Below are positions 36,566-46,085 of a DNA stretch of 64,000 bases, piece by piece. The first letter of the stretch is position 1; each line of letters begins with the position of its first letter. A program made the translations under genes and the position numbers. The notes under the pieces were generated by a model. That model did no database searches and was not told the origin of the DNA. It was given only the letters and a program-made list of their open reading frames with translations. Origin of the DNA: Clostridium sp. CMCC3677 (GTDB lineage Bacteria; Bacillota; Clostridia; Clostridiales; Clostridiaceae). The DNA is taken from assembly GCF_023845585.1 (NCBI RefSeq), contig NZ_JAMQHS010000003.1, forward strand, positions 124,001 to 188,000. The letters run 5' to 3'.

Positions 36566-36637
36566 TTACTTTTCCACAATACCATTATCTCACGTTTATT
36601 ATTTCATTAAAATAGCATCTTTTTTTCATGTATTTGT
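36566..36637. repeat. 72-bp direct repeat, copy 2
   Basis: Same sequence as copy 1 with few changes, directly downstream of the HTH regulator gene. The TTGTGG is kept, but no -10 hexamer is present 17 bp away, so this copy is probably a binding site rather than a second promoter. The whole 36284-36646 gap holds only these repeats, the terminator and the palindrome. Confidence 0.8.
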
Positions 36638-36646
36638 CATTGTATT

Positions 36647-37156
36647 TTAACATACCTTCATTCCTTCTACTCCAAATAAATATATTCCTAACTCTTCTAA
36701 CATCTCTTTAACCCATCTTCTAACTGTAATAACACCACAATTAAGCTCTTCTGCAACTTCTTCATATGTCTTTTCATCTATAAATAGTTTTTCTAATGCC
36801 AAATATTTCTCTACAACACCCTTTTTTCTTTGCTCTTTTTTTAATACCTCTAATGAAGAATCTATATGCGATATCATTATTAATGTTTTCACTTTACTTT
36901 GTTTTATACTTAATATATATAATTCATCATATTCTTCTTTTTCTAATTCAATCTTATCAGTATTTGTTATATCATTTATATCACTTATTGAATAAATAAT
37001 ATGAGATTTTAAATCATTATAATGTTTCATTAATAATTTGGTATTATGAAAAACTTTTTTCTTATCTAAATCTTTTTGTTCCTTGTCATATTCTTTTATT
37101 GCTGTTTTAACTGCCATTTCTATAATTCCTTCTATATTCATTTCTTGTAATTCCAT
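36647..37156 (-). CDS. Sigma-like HTH regulator of the tail island (ArpU-like)
   Basis: 169 residues: a helical, charged N-terminal region and a C-terminal sigma region-4-like helix-turn-helix (KTYEEVAEELNCGVITVRRW, then VKEMLEELGIYLFG). Phage proteins of this type activate late genes. It lies directly upstream of the tail operon and the direct repeats, divergent from the repressor gene. It is therefore the likely activator of tail and lysis genes (inference). GAGGGGAG precedes the ATG. Confidence 0.7.
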   Translation of the reverse strand: MELQEMNIEGIIEMAVKTAIKEYDKEQKDLDKKKVFHNTKLLMKHYNDLKSHIIYSISDINDITNTDKIELEKEEYDELYILSIKQSKVKTLIMISHIDSSLEVLKKEQRKKGVVEKYLALEKLFIDEKTYEEVAEELNCGVITVRRWVKEMLEELGIYLFGVEGMKVC

Positions 37157-37239
37157 AATTGTTTACTCCCCTCAATAAAATTTAAACTTTGTTTTAAAAC
37201 ACATCAAAACTCTAATTAATCTATAAATACATCTTATAT

Positions 37240-37389
37240 CCGGTTTCCCGTTTATGCAAATCTAATTTGTTACGTTTTTCCGGTATTTTAGTTTAATTTT
37301 TATGCATTTTCTCTCATTTATTCGGTTTTCTGTATACAATTGTTTACTTTTTCCATATTAAGTGATATTATATTTCTGTAAACCGGAAT
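37240..37389. promoter_or_regulatory. Divergent control region with four repressor operator-like sites
   Basis: Related sites: CCGGTTTCCCGTTTA (37240), CCGGTATTTTAGTTTA (37280), TTCGGTTTTCTGTATA (37321) and, inverted, TGTAAACCGGAA (37377). The last lies just downstream of the -10 (TATTAT, with TTTACT 17 bp upstream) of the plus-strand repressor gene. The first overlaps the likely minus-strand promoter of the sigma-like regulator. The layout fits one repressor controlling both directions. Confidence 0.55.
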
Positions 37390-37410
37390 AAATATAAAGG
37401 GGTGATTTCT

Positions 37411-37776
37411 ATGAGCTATATAGGTAACTTTTTAAAAAATAAAAGATTTGAAAAAAAATTTACATTAAAAGACCTATCAGATTTGAGTGGTGTTGGACCA
37501 AGTACAATTTCAGATATAGAAACTGGTAAGGCCTTAAATCCTCGAATGATAACACTTCAAAAACTAGCTTCTTCTCTTGATATATCCGTAAATGATTTTT
37601 TTGAAGAAACAAAAATTGATATTATAGATGAAAATTCAATAAAAAATGTAGATATTGAAAAACAAAAACAAATTGATACAGTTGCAGCACATTTAGAAGA
37701 TAAACATTTAACTCCAAAAAAAGTCAAATTACTAAAAGATTACATAGATGCTTTATTTGATGATGAAAATTGGTAA
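37411..37776 (+). CDS. XRE-family repressor (ImmR/CI-like)
   Basis: 121 residues. N-terminal XRE helix-turn-helix (FTLKDLSDLSGVGPSTISDI, then ETGKALNPRMITLQKLASSL) and a C-terminal region with HLEDKHLTPKKVKLLKDYID, as in ImmR-type repressors that are removed by an ImmA protease. The ATG at 37411 has GGGGTG 6 nt upstream; a GTG at 37402 overlaps it. The next gene is an ImmA-like protein, and the gene is surrounded by operator-like repeats. It probably silences the tail island. Confidence 0.85.
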   Translation: MSYIGNFLKNKRFEKKFTLKDLSDLSGVGPSTISDIETGKALNPRMITLQKLASSLDISVNDFFEETKIDIIDENSIKNVDIEKQKQIDTVAAHLEDKHLTPKKVKLLKDYIDALFDDENW

Positions 37777-37781
37777 CTTAC

Positions 37782-38255
37782 ATGAGTAATTTAATGACAT
37801 ATGAAGATTTGCTTATATATGCTCAAAATAAGGGGTTAAATATTAAAGAAAAAAAATTAAAATTTAATTTTAAGGGATTATATAAGAATAGCCGAATACT
37901 TATTAATTCTGATATTGACACAGATATCGAACGTAAATGTATTCTAATTGAAGAGATAGGACATCATGAAACATCCTTCGGGAATATAATTGACTATAAT
38001 AATCTTAACAGTAAAAAACAAGAATTGAGAGCTCGGAGATGGGCAAATGAAAAACTTATTGAAATAAAAGATCTAATTTGTGCTTATAATTATGGTGTAA
38101 AAAATAAATATGAATTAGCTGATTTTTTTGGGGTAACTGAAGAATTCTTAAATGATACCATTATTAACTACAGAAAAAAATATGGTATTTGCTATAAGAT
38201 AGATTCTTATTTAATATATTTTGAACCAAACTTAGGAATATTGAAATTAGTTTAA
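37782..38255 (+). CDS. ImmA/IrrE-family metallopeptidase-like anti-repressor
   Basis: About 157 residues. The active-site region reads CILIEEIGHHETSFGNI: the HExxH-type motif appears as EEIGHH, with Glu replacing the first His, a variant seen in other Firmicutes phage ImmA proteins. The C-terminal half has RARRWANEKLIEIKDLI and a helical region (NYGVKNKYELADFFGVTEEF). ImmA cleaves the partner ImmR repressor. It starts at or just after the repressor stop; the frame is open to a TTG at 37770 and no strong ribosome binding site is seen, suggesting coupling. Confidence 0.8.
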   Translation: MSNLMTYEDLLIYAQNKGLNIKEKKLKFNFKGLYKNSRILINSDIDTDIERKCILIEEIGHHETSFGNIIDYNNLNSKKQELRARRWANEKLIEIKDLICAYNYGVKNKYELADFFGVTEEFLNDTIINYRKKYGICYKIDSYLIYFEPNLGILKLV

Positions 38256-38260
38256 ATAAA

Positions 38261-38290
38261 AAGAACACTAGACGTTAACCTAGTGTTCTT
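38261..38290 (-). terminator. Terminator of rnpB
   Basis: AAGAACACTA and TAGTGTTCTT form a perfect 10-bp stem; on the minus strand TTTTTATTT follows, a good U-tract. It lies just past the 3' end of rnpB and also closes the convergent immA-like gene. Confidence 0.8.
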
Positions 38291-38294
38291 CATA

Positions 38295-38646
38295 TTTGTA
38301 CGAGACAAGCCGTAAGCGGGGTTCTGTATTAAGCAATCATCTATCTAGGCTCATTGTTGCCAATGAGCTCAAGCGACGCACCCGGAGGCGGGACGGGCAA
38401 TCCCTTAATGCCTCTCTATTCGGTCTTGCTCCAAGTGGGGTTTACATAGCCGTGATGTCACCATCACGCTGGTGAGCTCTTACCTCGCCTTTCCACCCTT
38501 ACCTAAGTAAACTTAGGCGGTATATCTCTGTTGCACTATCCTTCAAGTCGCCTTGACTGGACGTTATCCAGCACCCTGCCCTATGGAGCCCCGACTTTCC
38601 TCTCCTGGGTCAAGCCCAGCAGCGATTGCACGTTTTGCTCGCAAGA
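38295..38646 (-). ncRNA. rnpB: RNase P RNA
   Basis: The catalytic RNA of RNase P, which removes 5' leaders from tRNA precursors. On the minus strand the universally conserved blocks are visible: GAGGAAAGTCGGGGCTCC near the 5' end, ACAGAGATATACCGCC in the middle and AACCCCGCTTACGGCTTG near the 3' end. Its GC content is far above that of its surroundings. The 5' TTGCGAG pairs with the 3' CTCGTACAA to form P1. The ends are estimated to within a few bases. It flanks the tail island. Confidence 0.95.
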
Positions 38647-38744
38647 TTTATATTATCACACATCTTATAATTTTACAAATAAAAATTTAATAATTTTTTT
38701 GGTAATTATTAAGCTAAGTGATAAAGTTACTAAATATTTTTATT

Positions 38745-38981
38745 TTATACCAAAATAAATAATAATATTAATAAAGTTATTATTAATACACCATAAATAT
38801 TAACCCCACATAAAAGTAGTGATGCAAGTATCATTGCTCCTACTACAGCTTTAGGACAAAAGTACCAAGGACAAGGACCTTGAAAGAATGGAAACCACCC
38901 ACCTCTTCTTCTCCCTCCCCTAAAACATCTCCTCATATTTTTGCACATATGTTTAAAACTTTTATTATTGTCATCTCCCAT
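38745..38981 (-). CDS. Small basic membrane protein, hypothetical
   Basis: 78 residues, unrecognised. The N-terminal half is strongly basic (MCKNMRRCFRGGRRRGGWF) with aromatic and Cys residues (QGPCPWYFCPKAV); the C-terminal half is two hydrophobic stretches forming one or two membrane helices. AGGTGGG lies just before the ATG at 38981. It stands between nif3 and rnpB. Confidence 0.55.
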   Translation of the reverse strand: MGDDNNKSFKHMCKNMRRCFRGGRRRGGWFPFFQGPCPWYFCPKAVVGAMILASLLLCGVNIYGVLIITLLILLFILV

Positions 38982-39038
38982 AATACCCACCTATAAATTG
39001 CTCTCACAATTAATATATGCAGATATTACTTAATTTAG

Positions 39039-39830
39039 TTAAATAAAATCATATGGATCTTCACATTTTTCTGAAACTATAAACTTTATTTCTTTAAATT
39101 TATTCTTTAAGAATTCTAAACTTTTTATAAATGCTAACCATTCAGTTGAAAAATGTCCCGCATCTATTATATTGATCCCATATTCTTTAAAATCAGAAGC
39201 AAAATGATAAGTTGTATCACCAGTTATTATGCAATTTACTCCAAGTTCTTTACACATATAGAAAAAATCTTGACCACTACCATTAATTATTGCTAATTTA
39301 TTTATATGATTATCACCTTTTACAACTCTCATATTTTTAATATTTAGTTTTTCTTTAAGATTACTTACTATTTCTTCAATATTAATATTTTTTTCTAGTT
39401 CTACAATTCTGCCTAGTCCACATTCTTCAAATCCTTTAATATTAGAACTTTCAATTATTTTACTATATTTCAAATCTAATAATTCAAGTAATGCATCATT
39501 AATTCCATCCTTAGCAGAATCTAAATTAGTATGACATGAATATAAACTTATATCATTTTTTATTAAATCTATAACTTTATCACCTAATAAATCTCCATTT
39601 ATTATACTTTTAGGCTTTTTAAATATTAGAGGATGATGAGTTATTATTAAGTCAACTTTATTATCAATAGCTTCTTTTATAACTTTTTTAGTACAGTCTA
39701 AAGCTAATAAAACTGTTTTTACTTCTTTATTTTCATCTCCAACCATTAATCCAACATTATCAAAATCCTCTTTTAAAAATTTAGGAGCTTTTTCCTCAAT
39801 GATATTTGCAATATCTTTTACTAAAACCAT
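39039..39830 (-). CDS. Nif3-like dinuclear metal centre protein (YqfO)
   Basis: 263 residues: DFDNVGLMVGDENKEVKTVL, a metal-ligand DLIITHHPLIFK segment, CHTNLDSAKDGIND, and the late GHFSTEW. These are the NIF3 metal-binding signatures. NIF3/YqfO proteins bind two metal ions; some act as GTP cyclohydrolase 1 type 2 homologues, but function here is not established. It is 34 bp downstream of trmK, the conserved Firmicutes pair. Confidence 0.9.
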   Translation of the reverse strand: MVLVKDIANIIEEKAPKFLKEDFDNVGLMVGDENKEVKTVLLALDCTKKVIKEAIDNKVDLIITHHPLIFKKPKSIINGDLLGDKVIDLIKNDISLYSCHTNLDSAKDGINDALLELLDLKYSKIIESSNIKGFEECGLGRIVELEKNINIEEIVSNLKEKLNIKNMRVVKGDNHINKLAIINGSGQDFFYMCKELGVNCIITGDTTYHFASDFKEYGINIIDAGHFSTEWLAFIKSLEFLKNKFKEIKFIVSEKCEDPYDFI

Positions 39831-39864
39831 ATAAATCCCTCCATTGTATTTTTTTCAATAGCTA

Positions 39865-40551
39865 TTATTTTATAAAGTTTTCTAGCATTTTTATTTTATT
39901 ATGTAGTTCTTCTTTTCTTAATTTAGCAGATTCAGTTTCTTCTTTTATAAAGCTTAAAATTTTATTGTATTTTTCAATTTTAATCTTTATATATTCTTTT
40001 ATTAACTTATTATTCTCTTTTAACATTATTGGACTTATTTCATAAAATATAGGATCTAATTTGGTGTTTTCTCCCATTTTATATTTCACCTTAAATAATT
40101 CATAAAATTGACCTTCATCAAAACATAAGTCTTCATTTAAAATCTCATAATTGTTATTATATAAGTATTCTCTTAATACTTCTGGATTTTGAGCTGGTTG
40201 AAGAATTAAATAATCTAATTTTTTAACTTTATTAATATCTTCTTCTAATATATCTCTTATTAGATTTCCACCCATTCCAGCTATTATCACACCTTGTACT
40301 TCATTCTTCTTTAAAGGTGAAAGACCTCCCCCTAAACGTAAATCTATTTTATCTATAACTCCATCTAATGAAGCATTAATCTTTGCTTTTTGAAGTGGAT
40401 CTTTATTTATATCACTTGCAATTACTTTTTTTACCATTTTATTTTTTACTAAGTAAATTGGTATATATCCATGATCAGTTCCTACGTCCATTACAGCATC
40501 ACATTTATCAACATATTCTAATATCCAATTTAATCTTTTGCTTAAATCCAT
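39865..40551 (-). CDS. trmK: tRNA (adenine(22)-N1)-methyltransferase
   Basis: 228 residues of the TrmK/COG2384 family: RLNWILEYVDKCDAVMDVGT (SAM motif I), DHGYIPIYLV, and AGMGGNLIRDILE, LILQPAQNPEVLREYL. It methylates A22 of tRNA with SAM. The C-terminal coiled-coil tail is typical. It lies between rpoD and nif3, the order in Bacillus and clostridia. Confidence 0.92.
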   Translation of the reverse strand: MDLSKRLNWILEYVDKCDAVMDVGTDHGYIPIYLVKNKMVKKVIASDINKDPLQKAKINASLDGVIDKIDLRLGGGLSPLKKNEVQGVIIAGMGGNLIRDILEEDINKVKKLDYLILQPAQNPEVLREYLYNNNYEILNEDLCFDEGQFYELFKVKYKMGENTKLDPIFYEISPIMLKENNKLIKEYIKIKIEKYNKILSFIKEETESAKLRKEELHNKIKMLENFIK

Positions 40552-40618
40552 AATTTATCTCCTCTTCTATTTATCATTATTTAAATTTCAAAAAATTCTA
40601 TAATTTCTTATACTATAA

Positions 40619-40643
40619 AAAAGAGCACCTGTAAAGGTGCTTT
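40619..40643 (-). terminator. Terminator of rpoD
   Basis: GCACCT-GTAA-AGGTGC with flanking A and T runs, directly past the rpoD stop; the minus strand has a T-run after the stem. Confidence 0.85.
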
Positions 40644-41744
40644 TTAATCTAGATAATCTTTTAATTTCTTACTTCTTGATGGATGTCTAAGCTTTCTTAA
40701 TGCTTTAGCTTCAATTTGTCTAATTCTTTCTCTTGTTACATTAAACTCTTTTCCTACTTCTTCAAGGGTTCTAGCTCTTCCATCATCTAGTCCAAACCTT
40801 AGTCTTAGAACTTTTTCTTCTCTTGGAGTTAAAGTATCTAATACATTTATTAATTGTTCTTTCAGCATTGTAAATGCTGCTGCTTCTGCTGGAGCTGGAG
40901 CTTCATCATCTGGTATAAAGTCACCTAAGTGAGAATCTTCTTCTTCACCAATAGGTGTTTCTAATGATACTGGCTCTTGAGCGATTTTTTGAATTTCACG
41001 TACTTTATCTACTGGTAATTCCATTACCTTTGAAATTTCTTCTGGGAAAGGATCTCTACCTAATTCTTGTAATAATTGTCTTTGAACTCTTATTAACTTA
41101 TTGATAGTTTCTACCATATGAACTGGTATTCTAATAGTTCTAGCTTGATCCGCAATGGCTCTAGTTATTGCCTGTCTAATCCACCATGTTGCATAAGTAG
41201 AAAATTTAAAACCCTTTCTATAGTCAAATTTCTCTACTGCTTTTATAAGACCTAAGTTCCCTTCTTGAATTAAGTCTAAGAATAACATACCTCTACCAAC
41301 ATATCTTTTAGCTATACTTACTACTAATCTTAAATTAGCTTCTGCAAGTTTCTTCTTAGCTACTGGATCGCCTTCTTCAATTCTCTTAGCATAATCTATT
41401 TCTTGTTCTGATGATAATAAAGGTACTTTACCTATTTCCTTCAAGTACATTCTAACAGGGTCATCTATTGCAATTCCTTCTAAAACTGTTAAATCTATCT
41501 CTTCTTCAACTTCTGGTGCATCAGTTGCACCACCGATTACTTCAATTCCCATCATTTCAAGTACTTCATAAATTTTTTCTATTTGCTCTGGACTTAAATC
41601 TATATGATCTATTTCATCCATAATTTCTTTATAAGTCAAAGAACCATTTTTCTTACCTTTATCAATCAGACCTTTTACCATGGCCATTTTAGCACTTTTA
41701 TCTTCTTTTCCTTTTTCGGTCTTATTCTTAACTTTTTGCTCCAT
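40644..41744 (-). CDS. rpoD: Primary RNA polymerase sigma factor SigA
   Basis: 366 residues. Region 1.1, region 2 ([40 protein letters not shown]), region 3, and region 4 ([37 protein letters not shown]). It directs RNA polymerase to housekeeping promoters. The MEQKV start at 41744 is preferred since AAGGAGG lies 9 nt upstream; the frame is open 10 codons more and overlaps the dnaG stop. It is in the classic dnaG-rpoD macromolecular synthesis operon. Confidence 0.97.
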   Translation of the reverse strand: MEQKVKNKTEKGKEDKSAKMAMVKGLIDKGKKNGSLTYKEIMDEIDHIDLSPEQIEKIYEVLEMMGIEVIGGATDAPEVEEEIDLTVLEGIAIDDPVRMYLKEIGKVPLLSSEQEIDYAKRIEEGDPVAKKKLAEANLRLVVSIAKRYVGRGMLFLDLIQEGNLGLIKAVEKFDYRKGFKFSTYATWWIRQAITRAIADQARTIRIPVHMVETINKLIRVQRQLLQELGRDPFPEEISKVMELPVDKVREIQKIAQEPVSLETPIGEEEDSHLGDFIPDDEAPAPAEAAAFTMLKEQLINVLDTLTPREEKVLRLRFGLDDGRARTLEEVGKEFNVTRERIRQIEAKALRKLRHPSRSKKLKDYLD

Positions 41745-41773
41745 ACTTTCTTTACCTCCTTCTGCCATGACCA

Positions 41774-43552
41774 TTAACCTCTCTTTCTTTTTTTCAATAT
41801 TTCTAAATTTGTTAACTTAACTGCAAGTTTTATAGACTCCTCAATCATTCCCTTATCTTCCAATCTTTTTTGTTCATTTTTTAAATCATTGATTTCTAAT
41901 TGTAGTTTAAAACACTTTACTTCATTTAAATAATCATTGATTAACTTATCTTTGTTACTTAGGTCTAGAATCTCAAGTTCTTTTATCTCAATCCATTCTT
42001 TTGAACTTTCAATTTCATCACATCTATTTTCCACATATGATTCTACATTATTAGAATTTTCATTTTTAGCTTCTAATATTAAAGAATATATTCTTTTATG
42101 AGAATCTAATATAAAATCCTCTAAGCTCATACTATCTTTAATTTGGTCATAGATTTCTTCGTTTAACATTAATTTAAGTAAAGCTCTTTCCGCTTTTAAA
42201 TATGCAGGCTCTATATATAATTTTGTTCCAAAATATTCCTTTTTATTCACATAATTATCTTCTTTTTGGTTTTTTGACATTACTTGTGAAAGTAAATCAT
42301 ATAGTGCCTGTTCTTTTATACCAGTATCTTCTGAAATTTTCTTTATATATACATCTTTTTCTACTGGATTTAAGTCTGCTAAAATTTCTGCTACTTTTTC
42401 TCCATACCTAATTAAATTATTTCTGTCCTTTAAATTTATGCCTTCTCTTATTCTTTTAATTCTGTATTCAATTAAAGGTAGTGCTTCCCTTGCTAGTTTT
42501 AAAAAAGCATCTTTTCCATTACTTCTTACAAACTCATCTGGATCTTTTCCTTGTGGAATTACAAGTACCTTAACTTCAAAACCAGAATTTCTAAGTATCT
42601 CAAGACCTCTTAAAGTAGCTGTTTGCCCTGCAATATCTGCATCATATGATATAATAACATTGTTCGTATATCGCTTTAAGAGTTTAGCTTGATTGTTAGT
42701 TAGAGCTGTTCCCAATGACGCAACAACATTTGTTACCCCATACTGATGAAGCGTTATTAAGTCCATATACCCTTCAACAATTATCATATAATCCTCTTTA
42801 AGCTTGTTTTTGACTGCAAAATTTAATCCATAAAGATTAATTCCTTTTTGAAATATTGTAGTTTCAGGTGAATTTAAATACTTAGGTTTTGAATCATCTA
42901 ATACTCTTCCTCCAAACCCAATGACTCTACCTTTCACATCAAAAACAGGAAACATAACTCGATTTCTAAATCTGTCATATATATTTCCTTTCTCTTGATT
43001 TTTTGAAACCAATCCTGCTTCTATTAAAAAGTCATCTTTATATCCCTTAGTTCTTAAATAAGTAATCAGATCTCTCCAACTATTCTTAGAATATCCAAGT
43101 CCAAACTTCTTTATAGTTGCTTCTTTTATTCCTCTGTTAAGAAAATAATCTTTTGCTAAATGTATTTTTTGCAAATTAGTAAAGTAATATCTTCCAGTTT
43201 CTACATTAATTTTATATAATATCTCCCTCTTTTTAATAAACTGAGGCGTTTCGTTAGAATGTAGATTTATAGGAATATTAGCTTTATTAGCTAAATACTT
43301 TACCGCTTCTACAAATGTAAGATTTTTTTGTTTCATAATAAAGGTTAAAACATTACCAGCTTCTCCACATGCAAAACATTTATATATTTGCTTTTCTTGC
43401 GAAACGCTAAATGATGGTGTTTTATCACTATGAAACGGACATAACCCTATATAATTTTTTCCTGTTCTCTTTAATCTTACACTTTCTGATATAATATCCA
43501 CTATATCAGTTTGTTCTTTTACTTTTTCAATAATTTCTTGTGGAATTTGCAA
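41774..43552 (-). CDS. dnaG: DNA primase
   Basis: 592 residues. N-terminal CHC2 zinc finger ([22 protein letters not shown]), catalytic TOPRIM domain ([30 protein letters not shown]), and a helical C-terminal DnaB-binding domain. It makes RNA primers at the replication fork. A GAGGGAG ribosome binding site precedes the ATG. Stop and downstream rpoD are 29 bp apart. The 250-bp upstream gap to dgt must hold the operon promoter. Confidence 0.97.
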   Translation of the reverse strand: MQIPQEIIEKVKEQTDIVDIISESVRLKRTGKNYIGLCPFHSDKTPSFSVSQEKQIYKCFACGEAGNVLTFIMKQKNLTFVEAVKYLANKANIPINLHSNETPQFIKKREILYKINVETGRYYFTNLQKIHLAKDYFLNRGIKEATIKKFGLGYSKNSWRDLITYLRTKGYKDDFLIEAGLVSKNQEKGNIYDRFRNRVMFPVFDVKGRVIGFGGRVLDDSKPKYLNSPETTIFQKGINLYGLNFAVKNKLKEDYMIIVEGYMDLITLHQYGVTNVVASLGTALTNNQAKLLKRYTNNVIISYDADIAGQTATLRGLEILRNSGFEVKVLVIPQGKDPDEFVRSNGKDAFLKLAREALPLIEYRIKRIREGINLKDRNNLIRYGEKVAEILADLNPVEKDVYIKKISEDTGIKEQALYDLLSQVMSKNQKEDNYVNKKEYFGTKLYIEPAYLKAERALLKLMLNEEIYDQIKDSMSLEDFILDSHKRIYSLILEAKNENSNNVESYVENRCDEIESSKEWIEIKELEILDLSNKDKLINDYLNEVKCFKLQLEINDLKNEQKRLEDKGMIEESIKLAVKLTNLEILKKRKRG

Positions 43553-43744
43553 GGAGACATCTCCCTCCTTACTTAATTTTTCAACAATTATATAATATTC
43601 GACATCATACTCACTTTTCCTTCTTAATTATCCAAAAAAATTTTTTTATATTATGTCATTGAATTAATAATTCTTTTTTTTACCTTATAATCCTCTTTTT
43701 TCATCACAAAATTTGTTTGCCCAATTTATTGGTATTTTATACTA

Positions 43745-43767
43745 CAAGAATACATTAGATATTCTTG
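43745..43767 (-). terminator. Hairpin downstream of dgt
   Basis: CAAGAATA ... TATTCTTG, a perfect 8-bp stem, 36 bp past the dgt stop. No U-tract follows, so it is a weak terminator candidate. Confidence 0.35.
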
Positions 43768-43802
43768 ATTCTAGCTTTACCATTATAAATTTATTTAAAC
43801 AG

Positions 43803-44831
43803 CTAATATATTACTAATTTAGGAACATACAATCTATTAAACAAAGATAAACAGTAATCATCGCTCATTCCAGCTATATAATCTGCAACACCTCTTTCTA
43901 AACCTTCTTTTTCTACTATATCCTTATATAATTCCGGCATTTCTTCCGGTTTATTACTATAGTAATTTAAAAGTTGCCTTAATATAAATTTCGCCTTATC
44001 TCTTTCCACCTTTAATGTATCTCCTAAATATATATTTTCAAACATAAATTTTCTAAGTTTAATCATTATTTCTTCAGTTTCTTCATCTAAGGAAACTTTC
44101 TTGATTCCATTTTCAATATTATTGTTTGATGTTTTTATAAAATTTTTAATTAATTTTTCCATTCTCTCATCTGAAGAATTACCTAATACTTTTTTTATAT
44201 CACTTGGAATATCACTTTCTTTTAATAAGCCAGCTCTTATGGAATCATCTATATCATGATTTAAATAAGCAATTTTATCACTATACTTTACTACAGTGCC
44301 TTCTAATGTTAATGATTTATTACTTTTCCCACCAAATCCACTATGATTTAGTATTCCATCAAGAACTTCTTTACTTAAATTAAGTCCTTCTCCATCATTC
44401 TCCAACTTATTTACAACTCTAACACTTTGCTCATTATGCCTAAAGCCTTCTTCTAAGTATTCATTTAAAACCTCTTCTCCATTATGTGCAAATGCAACAT
44501 GACCTAAATCATGTCCTAACGCTATAGCTTCAATTAAATTTTCATTTAATCCGATACCAACGCCTATGTTCCTAGCTACTTGTGCAACTTCTAAGGTATG
44601 AGTTAATCTGGTTCTATAATGATCACCAAATGTTTTTATATATACCTGAGTTTTATGTTTTAATCTTCTAAATGACTTACTATGAATAATTCTGTCTCTA
44701 TCAATCATATAGCAAGTTCTAATATCATCATCATCTTCTTGTTTATTCCTTCCTAAAGAGTGAGAGGAAAAAGAGGCTTCCTTAATAAATGTCAAGTTTT
44801 CAAAATACTCAATTTTTTCCCTTATATTCAT
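43803..44831 (-). CDS. dgt: dGTP triphosphohydrolase-like HD protein
   Basis: 342 residues with an HD phosphohydrolase domain: [28 protein letters not shown], and [20 protein letters not shown]. Family members convert dGTP to deoxyguanosine and triphosphate, influencing nucleotide pools. The length fits the short clostridial form. GAGGTG lies 6 nt before the ATG at 44831. It sits upstream of dnaG, as in many clostridia. Confidence 0.88.
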   Translation of the reverse strand: MNIREKIEYFENLTFIKEASFSSHSLGRNKQEDDDDIRTCYMIDRDRIIHSKSFRRLKHKTQVYIKTFGDHYRTRLTHTLEVAQVARNIGVGIGLNENLIEAIALGHDLGHVAFAHNGEEVLNEYLEEGFRHNEQSVRVVNKLENDGEGLNLSKEVLDGILNHSGFGGKSNKSLTLEGTVVKYSDKIAYLNHDIDDSIRAGLLKESDIPSDIKKVLGNSSDERMEKLIKNFIKTSNNNIENGIKKVSLDEETEEIMIKLRKFMFENIYLGDTLKVERDKAKFILRQLLNYYSNKPEEMPELYKDIVEKEGLERGVADYIAGMSDDYCLSLFNRLYVPKLVIY

Positions 44832-44963
44832 ATACTTCACCTCTTCTTATCTATTCTATATATATCATTAAAATCCTTTATAAATTCATAAAATTATTAT
44901 TTACCAAAACCTTATTAATTATTGTTATACTTTAATTTTTTATTTCCTTTTTTATGTATATTT

Positions 44964-44990
44964 ATAGTTTTTTATTAATATCATAGTAAT
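44964..44990 (+). promoter_or_regulatory. Possible sporulation sigma-E-like promoter of the cotS-like gene
   Basis: TTATAGT, then 15 bp after its ATA, CATAGTAAT, resembling the sigma-E consensus (ATA-type -35, CATACAnT -10), 28 bp before the start codon. The match is partial. Confidence 0.25.
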
Positions 44991-45017
44991 GAATAAATTT
45001 ATAAGGAGAAGTATTTT

Positions 45018-46085
45018 ATGGAACCAGAATTAAATTTATTAGAAAAATCAAATCTATCACCTGATATAATAAAAAACACTGTTTTAAAACATTATAATTT
45101 ACAAAATGCTAAGGTAGACGTAGTTAAATTTAAAGATACTGCTAAACAAAGAGCTGTATATAAAGTAGAAGCTAATAATAAATGCTATTGTTTAAAAAAA
45201 GTTTATTATGATTTACCCGATTTACTATATGTATATTCTGCTAATGAATGGGTTTACAGATACGGTATACAAGTTCCAAAATTTATTCCCACTACTGATA
45301 ATAATAGATTTGTATCTTATTCAGACATGCTATTTATACTAACACCTTGGATTGACGGTGTAAAATGTAATTTTGATGATCTAAACCACGTTATACTTTC
45401 TATAAAAAAACTTGCTAATATGCATCTAATTTCAACAGATTTTCAACCTATTCTAGGAAGTTCATATAAGGTAGGTCTTGATGATTACTACATATCAACC
45501 TTAAAACATTTTGAACAATTATTAACTATATCTAATCAAGCTTTCAAATATAAGGATGATTTTTCTAAAGAATTTATATCTAATTTTGATGTTAATTTAT
45601 ATCTTGCAAAACTCTCTTTAGATATAGCTTACAATATTGATAATGAAGACTTAAGCACTTCATTATGTCATGGTGATTATGTAAATAAGAATATAATTTT
45701 CACTAAAGATTTAGAAACATGCATAATAGATTTTGATAAATGTAAAATCGATTATTGCGCTAAAGACTTAGCTTACTTTATGCGTAGACTTCTTAAACGT
45801 GAAAATACAAATTGGAATGTTGATTTAGCTTTATCTATAATAAAAACCTATAATGAAATCTTTAAATTAACACCTTCTGATTTAAGATATTTATTATCCT
45901 ATATTTGTTTTCCTCAAAAATATTGGAGAATTTCAAGGGATTATTATAGAAATATATCAAAATGCAATAAAACTGCCTTTTTAACACTCTTAAAAAATAC
46001 AACATCAAAGAGTACTACTCAATATAACTTTGCATTAGAATTACTGATGAATATAAAAAATGAATTTAATATACTTTTGGTATAA
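45018..46085 (+). CDS. CotS-family spore coat kinase-like protein
   Basis: 355 residues of the aminoglycoside/choline-kinase-like fold. Motifs: LCHGDYVNKNIIF (HGDxxxxN catalytic loop), CIIDFDKCKIDYCAKDLAYF (metal-binding D), and WRISRDYYRNI in the tail. CotS/CotI/YutH spore-coat proteins of Bacillus and Clostridium have this fold, so a coat role is the best guess, but a small-molecule kinase is possible. AAGGAGAAG precedes the ATG. It is monocistronic, on the opposite strand to its neighbours. Confidence 0.75.
   Translation: MEPELNLLEKSNLSPDIIKNTVLKHYNLQNAKVDVVKFKDTAKQRAVYKVEANNKCYCLKKVYYDLPDLLYVYSANEWVYRYGIQVPKFIPTTDNNRFVSYSDMLFILTPWIDGVKCNFDDLNHVILSIKKLANMHLISTDFQPILGSSYKVGLDDYYISTLKHFEQLLTISNQAFKYKDDFSKEFISNFDVNLYLAKLSLDIAYNIDNEDLSTSLCHGDYVNKNIIFTKDLETCIIDFDKCKIDYCAKDLAYFMRRLLKRENTNWNVDLALSIIKTYNEIFKLTPSDLRYLLSYICFPQKYWRISRDYYRNISKCNKTAFLTLLKNTTSKSTTQYNFALELLMNIKNEFNILLV

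Noticed and set aside
37240-37389. Att site or origin in the CCGGTTT-rich region
   Set aside because: The sites are placed at divergent promoters and fit repressor operators; no integrase is nearby.
19893-38255. Complete prophage
   Set aside because: No integrase, terminase, portal, capsid, replication genes or att-like duplications seen at the edges.
38531-38758. Plus-strand ORF of 75 codons
   Set aside because: It lies antisense to rnpB and runs past its end; the RNA signature explains the sequence.
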